64,000 nucleotides of DNA from contig CAZUMH010000003.1 of assembly GCA_964621645.1 (NCBI GenBank), forward strand, positions 19,537-83,536, given 5' to 3'. The notes under the pieces are model-generated. The model was not told where the DNA came from, did no database searches, and saw only the letters and a list, made by a program, of their open reading frames with translations. Shown here one piece after another: positions 33,905-42,784 of this stretch. Source of the stretch: CAZUMH01 sp964621645. GTDB taxonomy: Bacteria > Zhuqueibacterota > QNDG01 > JAGLOF01. Position 1 is the first letter of the stretch. Every line of letters starts with the position of its first letter. Both the position numbers and the translations under genes were made by a program.

Positions 33905-34330
33905 CTAATTACTGCTCGAATTCTTCACAACTTTGCCTGTGGCTTTGGCGTACACAGTTCCGGAAGCGTCGCGTATCCATGATTCCGCGAGAGAGATGCG
34001 CCCCCCGGCCTTCAAGCAGCGGCCCGAAACCTGGCAGGGGGTGCCGATAAGAAGTGGAGTAAGGTAGCGTATAGTGATTTCAGCGGTTACGCCAAAGATG
34101 TTGTTCCTATAATAGCAGGCCCAGATGAGCGCTTCATCCAACAGAGCGCCGATTATTCCACCGTGCACGATCTCTTCATACCCGCGGTGAACCGGTTTGG
34201 GTGTGAAATCAGCTTTGACCATCTCTAATTCCCCTGGAGAAAAAACAGCGTGCAACCCCTGCGGATTTTCATGCCCGCAGACATAACAGTGGGGGAACAG
34301 AGGAAAAGTGCGATCTCCAGTCGCCTGCAT
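33905..34330 (-). CDS. PaaI-type hotdog thioesterase
   Basis: A 141-residue hotdog-fold protein with the PaaI/YiiD signature VHGGIIGALLDEALIWACYY (catalytic Asp/Glu in the helix) and the paired TAEITIRYLTPLLIG strand. An N-terminal CYVCGHENPQGL motif is common in this subgroup. It probably hydrolyses an acyl-CoA, but the substrate is not known. It lies 7 bases after sucD, so CoA-thioester metabolism is the link; the downstream hydroxyacid dehydrogenase is about 150 bases away. Confidence 0.8.
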   Translation of the reverse strand: MQATGDRTFPLFPHCYVCGHENPQGLHAVFSPGELEMVKADFTPKPVHRGYEEIVHGGIIGALLDEALIWACYYRNNIFGVTAEITIRYLTPLLIGTPCQVSGRCLKAGGRISLAESWIRDASGTVYAKATGKVVKNSSSN

Positions 34331-34337
34331 GGAATGG

Positions 34338-35210
34338 TTATCCTGTTAGTATTCGTTTCATGGTGTACCCGATCTCTGCCGGGGAAGTGACCACCGTAAC
34401 ACCGCACTTCTCCAGCATCTCCATCTTTTCTTTTGCCGTACCCTTGCCCCCGGCGATAATGGCTCCAGCATGCCCCATTCTCTTTCCCTTGGGAGCCGTC
34501 TGACCGGCGATGAAAGCAACGACAGGTTTATCAAATGATTCTTTAATATAAGCGGCGGCAATTTCTTCATCTGTACCGCCGATCTCTCCGATCATTACCA
34601 CACCTTCGGTAGTGGGATCTTCCTTAAAAAGCCTTAGGGCGTCGATAAAACGGGTGCCGACGATGGGATCGCCGCCCAGGCCGATACAGGTAGTCTGGCC
34701 CAATCCCTCCCGGGTCAGCTGATCCACGGCTTCATACGTAAGAGTGCCGCTACGCGATATGACTCCTATTTTTCCGGGGCTGTGGATAAATCCCGGCATA
34801 ATACCGATCTTGCATTTCCCTGGTGTGATGATTCCGGGGCAGTTTGGACCGATCAGCCTCGTTTCTTTACCCTGAATGAAGGTCCAGGCTTTTACCATAT
34901 CCAAAGTGGGGATTCCTTCACTGATACAGACGATGAGTCTCACACCCGCGTCTGCGGCCTCCATGACGGCATCAGCCGCGAAGACCGGCGGGACAAAAAT
35001 TACCGATGTATCCGCACCGGTATTCTCTACTGCATCGGCTACGGTGTTGAACACCGGAATGCCTTCGTGTTTCAGGCCGCCTTTGCCCGGTGTCACGCCC
35101 GCCACTACCCGGGTGCCGTATTCCACCATCTGTGCAGCGTGAAAAGTCCCCTCTTTTCCTGTGAGACCTTGGACTACCACTCTGGTTTTATCATCAACAA
35201 GAATACTCAT
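34338..35210 (-). CDS. sucD: Succinyl-CoA ligase alpha subunit
   Basis: A 290-residue subunit with the CoA-binding Rossmann domain (VQGLTGKEGTFHAAQMVEYG, GVTPGKGG), and the ligase domain with the phospho-histidine region MGHAGAIIAGGKGTAKEKM (histidine near 246). LIGPNCPGIITPGKCKIGIMP and SRSGTLTYEAVDQLT are also conserved. With SucC it interconverts succinyl-CoA and succinate with substrate-level phosphorylation, or activates succinate in the reductive direction. It follows sucC by 23 bases. Confidence 0.96.
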   Translation of the reverse strand: MSILVDDKTRVVVQGLTGKEGTFHAAQMVEYGTRVVAGVTPGKGGLKHEGIPVFNTVADAVENTGADTSVIFVPPVFAADAVMEAADAGVRLIVCISEGIPTLDMVKAWTFIQGKETRLIGPNCPGIITPGKCKIGIMPGFIHSPGKIGVISRSGTLTYEAVDQLTREGLGQTTCIGLGGDPIVGTRFIDALRLFKEDPTTEGVVMIGEIGGTDEEIAAAYIKESFDKPVVAFIAGQTAPKGKRMGHAGAIIAGGKGTAKEKMEMLEKCGVTVVTSPAEIGYTMKRILTG

Positions 35211-35233
35211 CTTTTCCTCGTCTTTTCAGGATG

Positions 35234-36391
35234 CTAGTTAATGGCAGCCACGGCTTTCTGGGCCGCGTCAGCCAGATTATCCGCCACGGTAAAGGTCAGG
35301 GACGAATTTTTTAATATCTCGGCCGCTTCTGCGGAATTGGTACCAGCCAGACGGACCACGATGGGAACGGAAAGATCAAGCCGCTTGGCCGCCTCGACCA
35401 CCCCATTTGCCACCCGGTCACAGCGCACAATACCGCCGAAGATATTTATCAGAACCACCCGAACGTTTTCATCGGACATGAGAATCCTGAAGGCGTTCTC
35501 CACCCGTTCCACTGAAGCTGCGCCGCCCACATCCAGGAAATTGGCCGGAACGGCGCCGTAATGCTTGATAATATCCATGGTGGCCATGGCCAGTCCGGCC
35601 CCGTTCACCATACAACCGACATTGCCGTCCAGTTTCACGTAGCTGAGATTGTGTTTTGATGCCTCAATCTCGGTTGGTTCTTCCTCGTTGAGATCCCTCA
35701 GTTCCATAATTTTCGGATGGCGGCCCAGAGCATTGTCATCAAAATTTATCTTGGCGTCCGCGGCCAGCAGCCTCCCTTCTTCGGTAATCACTAGAGGATT
35801 GATTTCCGCCAGAGAGGCGTCGGACTGAGTGAAAAGACAGTAAAGGTTAAGGAGTAATTTTACCGCATCGTTCAGGACTTCTTTGGGCAGATTGAGACCA
35901 AAGGCGATCTTGCGGGCCTGGAAAGGCTGCATCCCAACCCGGGGATCGATATACTCTCGTAGGATTTTTTCAGGATTCTTGGCCGCGACCACCTCTATCT
36001 CGACTCCTCCCTCTTCCGAAGCGATGACCACAAGCCGGGAGGTCTCCCGGTCGATGACCATCCCAAGGTAGAGTTCCTTCTTGATCTTGAGAGCCTCTTC
36101 CACCAAAACCTTTCTGACCAGTTTCCCCTCAGGTCCGGTTTGATGAGTAACCAGGGTCATCCCCAGTATTTCCTTGGCCCTGGCTTCGGCGTCAGCCGAA
36201 TTATCCGCCAATTTAATACCGCCGCCCTTGCCTCTCCCCCCTGCGTGTATCTGAGCCTTAACCGCTACCTTCGCACCGATTTCTCCTGCGACACGGCCAG
36301 CTGCGGATGGTTGCTCAACTGTCTTTCCTTGTGGCACCGGGATGCCGAAGCTGGCCAGCAGTTCCTTCGCCTGATATTCATGAATCTTCAT
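35234..36391 (-). CDS. sucC: Succinyl-CoA ligase beta subunit
   Basis: A 385-residue ATP-grasp subunit: MKIHEYQAKELLASFGIPVP at the N-terminus, AQIHAGGRGKGGGIKLADN (nucleotide binding), LAEINPLVI and DGNVGCMVNGAGLAMATMDI, ending in VRLAGTNSAEAAEIL. It binds the nucleotide and succinate. Whether ATP or GTP is used cannot be read here. The gene follows an MvhD-like gene by 22 bases, so the upstream Hdr cluster and sucCD may share a transcript, tying succinyl-CoA metabolism to the redox cluster. Confidence 0.96.
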   Translation of the reverse strand: MKIHEYQAKELLASFGIPVPQGKTVEQPSAAGRVAGEIGAKVAVKAQIHAGGRGKGGGIKLADNSADAEARAKEILGMTLVTHQTGPEGKLVRKVLVEEALKIKKELYLGMVIDRETSRLVVIASEEGGVEIEVVAAKNPEKILREYIDPRVGMQPFQARKIAFGLNLPKEVLNDAVKLLLNLYCLFTQSDASLAEINPLVITEEGRLLAADAKINFDDNALGRHPKIMELRDLNEEEPTEIEASKHNLSYVKLDGNVGCMVNGAGLAMATMDIIKHYGAVPANFLDVGGAASVERVENAFRILMSDENVRVVLINIFGGIVRCDRVANGVVEAAKRLDLSVPIVVRLAGTNSAEAAEILKNSSLTFTVADNLADAAQKAVAAIN

Positions 36392-36412
36392 AAAATTACC
36401 TTCTCCGTTCGT

Positions 36413-36844
36413 TTATAAAAAGATTTCCTTCTTTGCTGGATTTTCTCCAAGGCCCACCAACTCTTCGGTAAACTCCGAACTCACCCGGGCGAACTTGACT
36501 CCTTCCGACGCTGAAATCCACGCGAGTCTGATACGTTTCGTTTCCAATCCAAACGAATCAAATATTTTATGTAAAATCGCGACGCGGCGCCTTGTGTGAT
36601 AATTCCCCGATTGATAATGACAATCACCCGGATGACATCCTCCGATCAAAACACCATCCGCACCGCTGAAAAATGATTTGAGAACGAAAATCGGGTTTAC
36701 ACGACTGGAACACATCACCCTGATTGGTAATATAGTCGGCGGATATTTAAGCCGGCTCGTTCCAGCCAAATCCGCGCCAGAATACGAACACCACTTGCAA
36801 AGGAAACTGATAATACGCGGGGTAAATGTTTTCTCTGTCATCAA
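36413..36844 (-). CDS. mvhD: MvhD-like electron-transfer protein
   Basis: A 143-residue MvhD-family protein with the complete motif set: LCKWCSYSGADLAGTSRL (near 15), VMCSSRVNPIFVLKSFFSGA, GGCHPGDCHYQSGNY and RLAWISASEG. In Mvh-Hdr complexes this subunit carries a [2Fe-2S] cluster and docks on HdrA. It ends the TusA/DsrE/Hdr-like cluster, adjacent to two FdhB-like proteins, so an FdhB-to-MvhD-to-HdrA electron path is plausible. There are three other MvhD paralogues in the window. Confidence 0.88.
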   Translation of the reverse strand: MMTEKTFTPRIISFLCKWCSYSGADLAGTSRLKYPPTILPIRVMCSSRVNPIFVLKSFFSGADGVLIGGCHPGDCHYQSGNYHTRRRVAILHKIFDSFGLETKRIRLAWISASEGVKFARVSSEFTEELVGLGENPAKKEIFL

Positions 36845-36892
36845 TCTTCTCTCCAGAGTAAATGAATCATTATGCCTGTTGTATCTTTATTC

Positions 36893-37987
36893 CTATCCGA
36901 GTTTCGACAACTCTTCCTCTTTGTACACCGTTACCGGCACAGGCTCATCTATATCTCGACCGGGAATGTAATCAAATAATTGGGCGGTTTCCGACCCTGT
37001 TTTCATAAAAATAGATGCCACCGGAATATCAGCCGGACATACCTCGGTGCACATGCCGCATCCCACACAGGAAAAACTCATGTGGTTCATTCTCCCAAGT
37101 TGAAATAAAATTGTATCAGTCGGGAGCCGCATCCCCTCTTTTCGGGAAAATTCCTTTTCAATCACGGAGGCCTCATGATCGAAAAGATGAGATTCGAAAT
37201 CACAGAGGATGCAGTGGCACATTGGGCAGACACGGCTGCATCCATGACAGCCGACACACCTGCTAAAGACCTCAACCACACCACCCAGGTCTTTCATCAC
37301 ACTTCCAATTTCCTGAAAGAGTCTCGTTTTCTCAGCCTTCCTTTTTTCAAGGAGCGTATCAACGATCTGAGATTTCGTTCCCTCTTCGGAATATTCGCCT
37401 TTAAATCCCGCGGCCATTTCCTTCGCCTTCTCTGTATGCAATTCGAGGACACATTCATCTTCATGATTCTTGCCAACCAATGAAACAGTCGCATCCGCAT
37501 TCATCGGGACAAAATATTCACAGGCTTTGCACGTCGGCCTGATCTCTTTATAATTTTCTCCTTTCTCAACAGCCTTCCAATAACCAGGGAGGTTGGTATC
37601 GCCCTTCCCGTGCAATGAACTTGCAAATCGGAGAGCGCCGCCGCACGTATAGGAAATCAGCAGAAAATGATCCGGCGTCCCCTGGACACGTTTAATAAGT
37701 TCTATGAATCCTCTCAATTCACACGGTCTGATGACTGCGGCGACCTGTTTTTTCATTGCTTTAAAGCGGGAAAGCTCCTGTCCGGCATTCACCGGCATGA
37801 ATGGGTGAAGGGGAATGGCCTGCTTCAACATCTGGACATCAGTGATCAGTCCATAGTCAAAAACACCCTCTTTCCCGGTTTCTCGCAAAGTAAATACCGC
37901 ACTGATCTTTCTCGTCTCAAGCAGGAATGTGAGGAAATCAATTAATCCTTGTTCCGAACTTTTTTTAATCGTTAGTTGATTAGCCAT
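36893..37987 (-). CDS. FdhB/AsrA-like 4Fe-4S dicluster oxidoreductase subunit (copy 1)
   Basis: A 364-residue protein. The N-terminal and middle regions resemble the beta subunits of F420-hydrogenase/formate dehydrogenase (VIRPCELRGFIELIKRVQG and LLISYTCGGALRF), followed by KACEYFV. The C-terminus holds two [4Fe-4S]-type motifs with extra cysteines: CVGCHGCSRVCPMCHCILC (near 245) and CVGCGMCTEVCPADIP (near 308). Such proteins bind a flavin and pass electrons between NAD(P)H, formate or H2 enzymes and Hdr complexes. It overlaps its paralogue upstream by 8 bases and is followed by MvhD. The electron donor is unknown. Confidence 0.7.
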   Translation of the reverse strand: MANQLTIKKSSEQGLIDFLTFLLETRKISAVFTLRETGKEGVFDYGLITDVQMLKQAIPLHPFMPVNAGQELSRFKAMKKQVAAVIRPCELRGFIELIKRVQGTPDHFLLISYTCGGALRFASSLHGKGDTNLPGYWKAVEKGENYKEIRPTCKACEYFVPMNADATVSLVGKNHEDECVLELHTEKAKEMAAGFKGEYSEEGTKSQIVDTLLEKRKAEKTRLFQEIGSVMKDLGGVVEVFSRCVGCHGCSRVCPMCHCILCDFESHLFDHEASVIEKEFSRKEGMRLPTDTILFQLGRMNHMSFSCVGCGMCTEVCPADIPVASIFMKTGSETAQLFDYIPGRDIDEPVPVTVYKEEELSKLG

Positions 37988-39146
37988 CCTTACTCATCGC
38001 TCCTTCGGCTTGATGGACTATGTTTTGAACTCCCTGGATCTCTTCCATCCGGTACCTGGTAATCGGGATCGCATCTTCTCCGCTCTCTCCGGCCCTGTAT
38101 TCGAATGTCCGCTGCGTTTGGTCCGCGACATAACTGAATACCTCTGCAACCGGTATTGAAACCGGACACGCATCAGAACACAATCCGCAAGAGACACAGG
38201 AAAGACTCATATGCGTCATTCTCCCAACATGGAAAAAAATACGATCCATCGGGAAGGATATGCCGCCGCGTACTTCGGCTTTTTGAAAGATGAAATCAGA
38301 ATCCGGTCTGGAGATCGTGGAATTGAAATAACATTGCCGACAATAACAGATGGGACAGGCACTTTGACAATTATGACAGCCGATACAAGCTGCAAAGGTT
38401 TCCAGAAGCGGCTCAAATCCTTTTGCCATGGTTTGAACCTCTTCGAATCGCTTCTCCCGTTTCTTCTGTCTCTTTTTCGTCAGGTCTTCAATGCTTTTCT
38501 TCCATTCCGAGACGGATTCTGAAGCCTGAAGCTTCATCTCATTTAAAACGCGCTGTCCTTTTTCGCTATTGGAAATCAAAAAAATCCCTTTTTTCTGCCC
38601 CCGCATCAGACCAAAGTGAAGGTCACTTGCAGGCTGCCAAGAGAATTGATCGCAGATTTGACAAACGGGTTTACTCGTCTCATCACTCCAACTCTCCCCT
38701 GTAAACAGTGCTTCGAACCGCTTTTCCCCTTCTTCGGGATTTTGGATATAGTCAGAGAGAGGCAGTGCTCCGGGGCAATCGATACTCATCAGTGTTATTT
38801 TTTCCGGATGTATCTGATTCAGTTTGGTCAACTCAATACTTGCCCGGATTTCGCATGGTCGCATGAGAACCGCAAAGTTTAGAGTCCCCTTCCCTTTTCG
38901 AGTAAGGCTCTTCAAGGCTTTTGCTCCCTGAACGGGCATAACAGGAGCCAATGGGGATGCCTTCATGATGAGCGAGGGCTCGCGTACCAGCACCCAGGCG
39001 TAGGAATTCTTTGCCGGAACCCGCATGGGTACCATAATCCCATCGAAAACATATTTTTCCAGTAACGTTTTCAAAAATCCCAAAATGGATTTATTGATTC
39101 CTTCTTTTTCAGGAAGGAAAACTCCCTTGCCTGCGATACCCTTCAT
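37980..39146 (-). CDS. FdhB/AsrA-like 4Fe-4S dicluster oxidoreductase subunit (copy 2)
   Basis: A 388-residue paralogue of the preceding-coordinate gene with the same order of parts: LMRPCEIRASIELTKLNQIH, MSIDCPGALPLSDY, QICDQFSW, then CIGCHNCQSACPICYCRQC (near 263) and CVSCGLCSDACPVSIP (near 325). The two share the layout but are clearly diverged, so this is an old duplication rather than a recent one. Placed between HdrA-like and the other FdhB-like gene; probable subunits of one heteromeric entry module for electrons. Confidence 0.7.
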   Translation of the reverse strand: MKGIAGKGVFLPEKEGINKSILGFLKTLLEKYVFDGIMVPMRVPAKNSYAWVLVREPSLIMKASPLAPVMPVQGAKALKSLTRKGKGTLNFAVLMRPCEIRASIELTKLNQIHPEKITLMSIDCPGALPLSDYIQNPEEGEKRFEALFTGESWSDETSKPVCQICDQFSWQPASDLHFGLMRGQKKGIFLISNSEKGQRVLNEMKLQASESVSEWKKSIEDLTKKRQKKREKRFEEVQTMAKGFEPLLETFAACIGCHNCQSACPICYCRQCYFNSTISRPDSDFIFQKAEVRGGISFPMDRIFFHVGRMTHMSLSCVSCGLCSDACPVSIPVAEVFSYVADQTQRTFEYRAGESGEDAIPITRYRMEEIQGVQNIVHQAEGAMSKDG

Positions 39147-39176
39147 ACTCTTTTCCTCTGAAGAATAATTAATTTA

Positions 39177-40859
39177 TTATCGAATCGCTTCGATCATTTC
39201 CGTGTAGAGTTGGGGAGCCGTAAACTGTCTCGCCTGAATTGCTCCTGACGGACAACTGGCGGCGCAGTTCCCGCACCCCCGGCACACAGCCTCGTTGACC
39301 ACCGAGATCCCTTTCTCTTCATTAAAAGAGATAGCCCCGTAACAGCAAACTTCCAAACAGGTTTGGCACCCGGTGCAGAAAGCCTCTGAAATAACCGCGA
39401 CTTTGACTTCTGGAACAATCTTTTCTCCTGGAATCAAGCGGGACAGAATTTTGCCGCTCGCGGCCTGCGCTTGCAGCATCGCTTCCGAAATCCCCATCGG
39501 TCCGTGAGCGGTTCCAATAATATAGACGCCCTCAGTAGAAGTGCCTACCGGATTAAGATGATAATGCGCTTCCTGGAAAAAACCTGTCTCGTCCAGGGGA
39601 ATCGCCAAAATATCCGACAGAGCTTCAGTGTCTTGTGAAGGCTCCATGGCGGGAGCAAGGATTACCATGTCAGCACTGTCCTCACCCTTGGATCCGTTAC
39701 TCGCTGTATATACAATAGTGGTGCCCTTAACTCTTGTGTCTAATACGCGAATAAAATCAATCCCCTGTGCCTTAATGTCTTCATAAAATCGCTGATCATC
39801 TTTATGAGGAAGACAGAGGTCTCGATAGTATACCTTTATGGATGTTTCCGGGTATTGGTCTTTCAAAGATTTGGCAATGTTGATCATATACGTGCAGCAT
39901 ATCCTCGAACAGTACCCTTTCTCGTCCCTTCCAACACAGTGAATTAGTGCCACGGTTTTGGGCACTTCACCGGGTGTAAAATTTATCGTGCCGTCTTCTG
40001 AAATCATTTTTTCGATTTCGAGAGACGTGTATACATTATCTTCTCGCTTGTATTTGTAGGCAGGCAACCTCGTTGGATCAAGCAGGCCGGACCCAGTCGC
40101 CAAGACAATGGCGCCGACTTTCAGCTCCGTGCCGGCCTCTTCATCTTTTTTATTCTTTACGACTACTTCAAAATTACCGAAAAATCCCACTACTCTCTCA
40201 ACCTCGGTCTCTGTAAAAACCTGAATATTCTCATTCTTTTCAACATCCATGATCTTCTGTGCGACCAGCCCCCAGCTGTCTTGCTGTCGGGGGAGCAGTC
40301 TGCTGTAGAACGTTGATTTTCCACCTAAAACTTCGGATTTTTCGATTAAATAGACGGTCCGCTGTTCGCTGGCAAGTGATAAAGCCGCTTCCAATCCCGC
40401 AATGCCACCTCCTATCACCAGCACATCCGGTCTGCTTTCTATCTCCTTTTCCAATAACTCGGATTGATAGAATACTCTGCGTATACCGGCCCGGATATAA
40501 CGGGTGGCTTTCTTCGTGGCCTCTATTTTGTCCGGGATAATCCAGGCGCAATGCTCCCGGATATTCACCATCTTGAAAAGGTATGGATTCATGTCTGTTT
40601 TCTTGCACACATTAATAAATGTGGATTCATGATCCCTGGGGGAACAGGCGGCAACTACCAGATGAGTAATCCCGTTCGCTTTGATCTCTTCTTCAAGAAA
40701 TTGCTGACCTTCCTTTGAACAGAGCAATTTATGTCGCTTGACAATCAGTTCGATATCCTCAAATTCCTGAAGGGATGGTATGGTTTTTAAGATAGAATCG
40801 ATGTCAATATGCTCTGCAATATTGGGTCCGCACTCACATACAAAAACGCCAATTCTCAT
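39177..40859 (-). CDS. HdrA-like flavoprotein lacking the active-site cysteine pair
   Basis: A 560-residue HdrA family member. It has the N-terminal HdrA domain (IGVFVCECGPNIAEHIDI, then CSPRDHESTFINVCK), the FAD-binding Rossmann motif (VLVIGGGIAGLEAALSL, near 145), IHCVGRDEKGYCSRICC, and two C-terminal ferredoxin clusters (CTGCQTCLEVCCYGAI, CRGCGNCAASCPSGAI). The cysteine pair that follows the FAD domain in full HdrA (CSQC in the other copy) is missing, as is the inserted 4Fe-4S ferredoxin domain. The neighbouring HdrA-like gene has exactly those parts and lacks the ends, so the two may form one asymmetric flavoprotein. Confidence 0.83.
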   Translation of the reverse strand: MRIGVFVCECGPNIAEHIDIDSILKTIPSLQEFEDIELIVKRHKLLCSKEGQQFLEEEIKANGITHLVVAACSPRDHESTFINVCKKTDMNPYLFKMVNIREHCAWIIPDKIEATKKATRYIRAGIRRVFYQSELLEKEIESRPDVLVIGGGIAGLEAALSLASEQRTVYLIEKSEVLGGKSTFYSRLLPRQQDSWGLVAQKIMDVEKNENIQVFTETEVERVVGFFGNFEVVVKNKKDEEAGTELKVGAIVLATGSGLLDPTRLPAYKYKREDNVYTSLEIEKMISEDGTINFTPGEVPKTVALIHCVGRDEKGYCSRICCTYMINIAKSLKDQYPETSIKVYYRDLCLPHKDDQRFYEDIKAQGIDFIRVLDTRVKGTTIVYTASNGSKGEDSADMVILAPAMEPSQDTEALSDILAIPLDETGFFQEAHYHLNPVGTSTEGVYIIGTAHGPMGISEAMLQAQAASGKILSRLIPGEKIVPEVKVAVISEAFCTGCQTCLEVCCYGAISFNEEKGISVVNEAVCRGCGNCAASCPSGAIQARQFTAPQLYTEMIEAIR

Positions 40860-40863
40860 AATA

Positions 40864-42180
40864 CTACTCCTGAATATTACCTTGGGCCGTCTCAGATGGC
40901 AAATGACTATTTATTACCGAACCCACAACCGATTCTGCCTGCACCACCGCACTTTGTGCATCTTTTGGTCCTTCGGCACATCCGGCAACATATATCCCCT
41001 CCCTAGAGGTCTTTACCGAGCCCATTGAAGGAGAAGATACCTTGATAAATCCATGATCATCCAGCTCGATCCCCATAACCTTCGCTAGATGCGGTGTGCT
41101 CTGATCCGGTACTATGGCAACCGCGAGAATGATCATATCTACGGAGAGTTCTTCATCGATGTCATCATTCTTTTTATAAGAAATGGTAAGACCCGTCCCA
41201 TTCCCAGTCACTTTGAGATCAGCCGGTTCAGACAGGTAGATGAAATTCACATTTTCTTCCTTGACTTTCTTGAAAAATTTCTGGGAAGTTTTGCCCGGCA
41301 CGCACAAATCGGAATGGAACTCGTAAACTTTTGTTTCCGGTAACTTATGTTTGACAAAATGGGCATGTTTTAAGGAACTCAAACAGCAAACTCCTGAACA
41401 ATAGTGTAATCCCTTGCGTCCCACACAGTGAACAATCGCGACTGATTTCGGGGATTCACCCCCCCTGAGGGTGAGTTCGCCGGATGTTGGACCGTTTGAA
41501 GCGAACAGGCGTTCAAATTCCATGGAGGTATACACTCCCGGGAACTTGCCATACCCCAGATTTGAAAATTGGCTGACATCGATGATTTCAAAACCGGTGG
41601 CAACGATAATCGAACCTGTCTGTATGACTACATCTTCGGCTTTCCCGGAGAAATCGATAGCGCCAAACATACACGCTTCCTGGCATGCCTGGCAACTCTT
41701 CTTTCCATTAAGGTTGAGACAATACCTGGGATCGATAACCGGGACATTCGGCAAGGCGCCGGCGCACGGCACATAGATCGCCTTCTTATCGGAGAGTTTC
41801 TCCTCCCACTCATTTTTCAAGCTCACCGGACATGGCTCATAACACATTCCGCATCCGATACAAGCTTCGAGGCTCACATATCTTGGTTGTTTGTGAATCG
41901 TCACGTTAAAGTTGCCCGCCTCACCCTCCACCTTCTCCACTGAGCCGAGAGTAATAACATCGATGTCCGAATTCTGTAAAACTGCCTGTTGCACCGGAGC
42001 TACCATACACGTTGAACATTCTAAATGGGGAAAACTCTCTTCGTTCTTAATGATATTCCCGCCGATCAGGGGCAGTTTTTCCACCAAACACACTTTCCTT
42101 CCGCTGTTAGCCAGTAGCAGACCTGCCTCCATTCCTGCGATACCGGCTCCTACAATTAACGCATCATAGGCACTGCTCAT
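40864..42180 (-). CDS. HdrA/QmoA-like flavoprotein, core only
   Basis: A 438-residue HdrA-type protein beginning directly at the FAD motif (ALIVGAGIAGMEAGLLLAN). It keeps the cluster motif CSTCMVAPVQQAV (near 59), the inserted ferredoxin motif CIGCGMCYEPCPVS and the CQACQEACMFGAID segment, plus IVHCVGRKGLHYCSGVCC and the FAD-closing GIYVAGCAEGPKDAQ. It lacks the N-terminal HdrA domain and the C-terminal ferredoxins. Length and layout resemble QmoA. The start MSSAYDA has GAGGAAGACAAA before it; the in-frame upstream extension has none. Its stop is 4 bases from the next HdrA-like gene. Confidence 0.85.
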   Translation of the reverse strand: MSSAYDALIVGAGIAGMEAGLLLANSGRKVCLVEKLPLIGGNIIKNEESFPHLECSTCMVAPVQQAVLQNSDIDVITLGSVEKVEGEAGNFNVTIHKQPRYVSLEACIGCGMCYEPCPVSLKNEWEEKLSDKKAIYVPCAGALPNVPVIDPRYCLNLNGKKSCQACQEACMFGAIDFSGKAEDVVIQTGSIIVATGFEIIDVSQFSNLGYGKFPGVYTSMEFERLFASNGPTSGELTLRGGESPKSVAIVHCVGRKGLHYCSGVCCLSSLKHAHFVKHKLPETKVYEFHSDLCVPGKTSQKFFKKVKEENVNFIYLSEPADLKVTGNGTGLTISYKKNDDIDEELSVDMIILAVAIVPDQSTPHLAKVMGIELDDHGFIKVSSPSMGSVKTSREGIYVAGCAEGPKDAQSAVVQAESVVGSVINSHLPSETAQGNIQE

Positions 42181-42234
42181 TTTGTCTTCCTCAAAAGAAA
42201 TGAAAAATACATACGACAGGGTGACCAATCTCAG

Positions 42235-42672
42235 CTAATAATACGCGTTCCGATTTATCGGATTGGGGCCCAGCTTTTTAATCTTTTCCGTAAATTCATT
42301 GACGATATCTGCATACCGTTTTCCTTCCGAGGCGGAAACCCATGACAATTGCACTCTTCCGGGATCTAATTCCAATGCCTCAAACACACTCTTCAGCATG
42401 GCATACCGTCTGCGCGCATAGTAATTCCCTTTGTCATAGTGACAATCACCAGGATGACATCCGGCAATTAAAATACCATCGGCTCCCCCAAAAAAGGTGG
42501 TTAATACAAGATTGTAATCGACTCTGCTTGAACACATCACACGGATCACATTGAAGGATGGTGATATCTCCATCTTGGAAGAACCAGCCAAATCGGCTGC
42601 CGCATAGGTACACCAATTACATAAATATCCGACTATTCGAGGGACAAACTCCTCTTTTCCGTTGGATTCCAT
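42235..42672 (-). CDS. mvhD: MvhD-like electron-transfer protein
   Basis: A 145-residue MvhD-family protein: LCNWCTYAAADLAGSSKM, VMCSSRVDYNLVLTTFFGGA, AGCHPGDCHYDKGNY and LSWVSASEGKRYADIVNEF. Starting at MESNGKEEF is favoured by GGGGGTAAA before the ATG. It directly precedes the two HdrA-like genes, the usual MvhD-HdrA association, and is the closest in context to the sulfur-carrier genes tusA and dsrE. Confidence 0.88.
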   Translation of the reverse strand: MESNGKEEFVPRIVGYLCNWCTYAAADLAGSSKMEISPSFNVIRVMCSSRVDYNLVLTTFFGGADGILIAGCHPGDCHYDKGNYYARRRYAMLKSVFEALELDPGRVQLSWVSASEGKRYADIVNEFTEKIKKLGPNPINRNAYY

Positions 42673-42784
42673 TTTACCCCCGTATTTATCGCCCCACCGG
42701 AAATTCTGAACGAGAAACCGGCCACCCTGGGCTCTTAACAAAATTGTTGAAATCAGGCATAACTCTTATTATGAGCGTCCTGAT

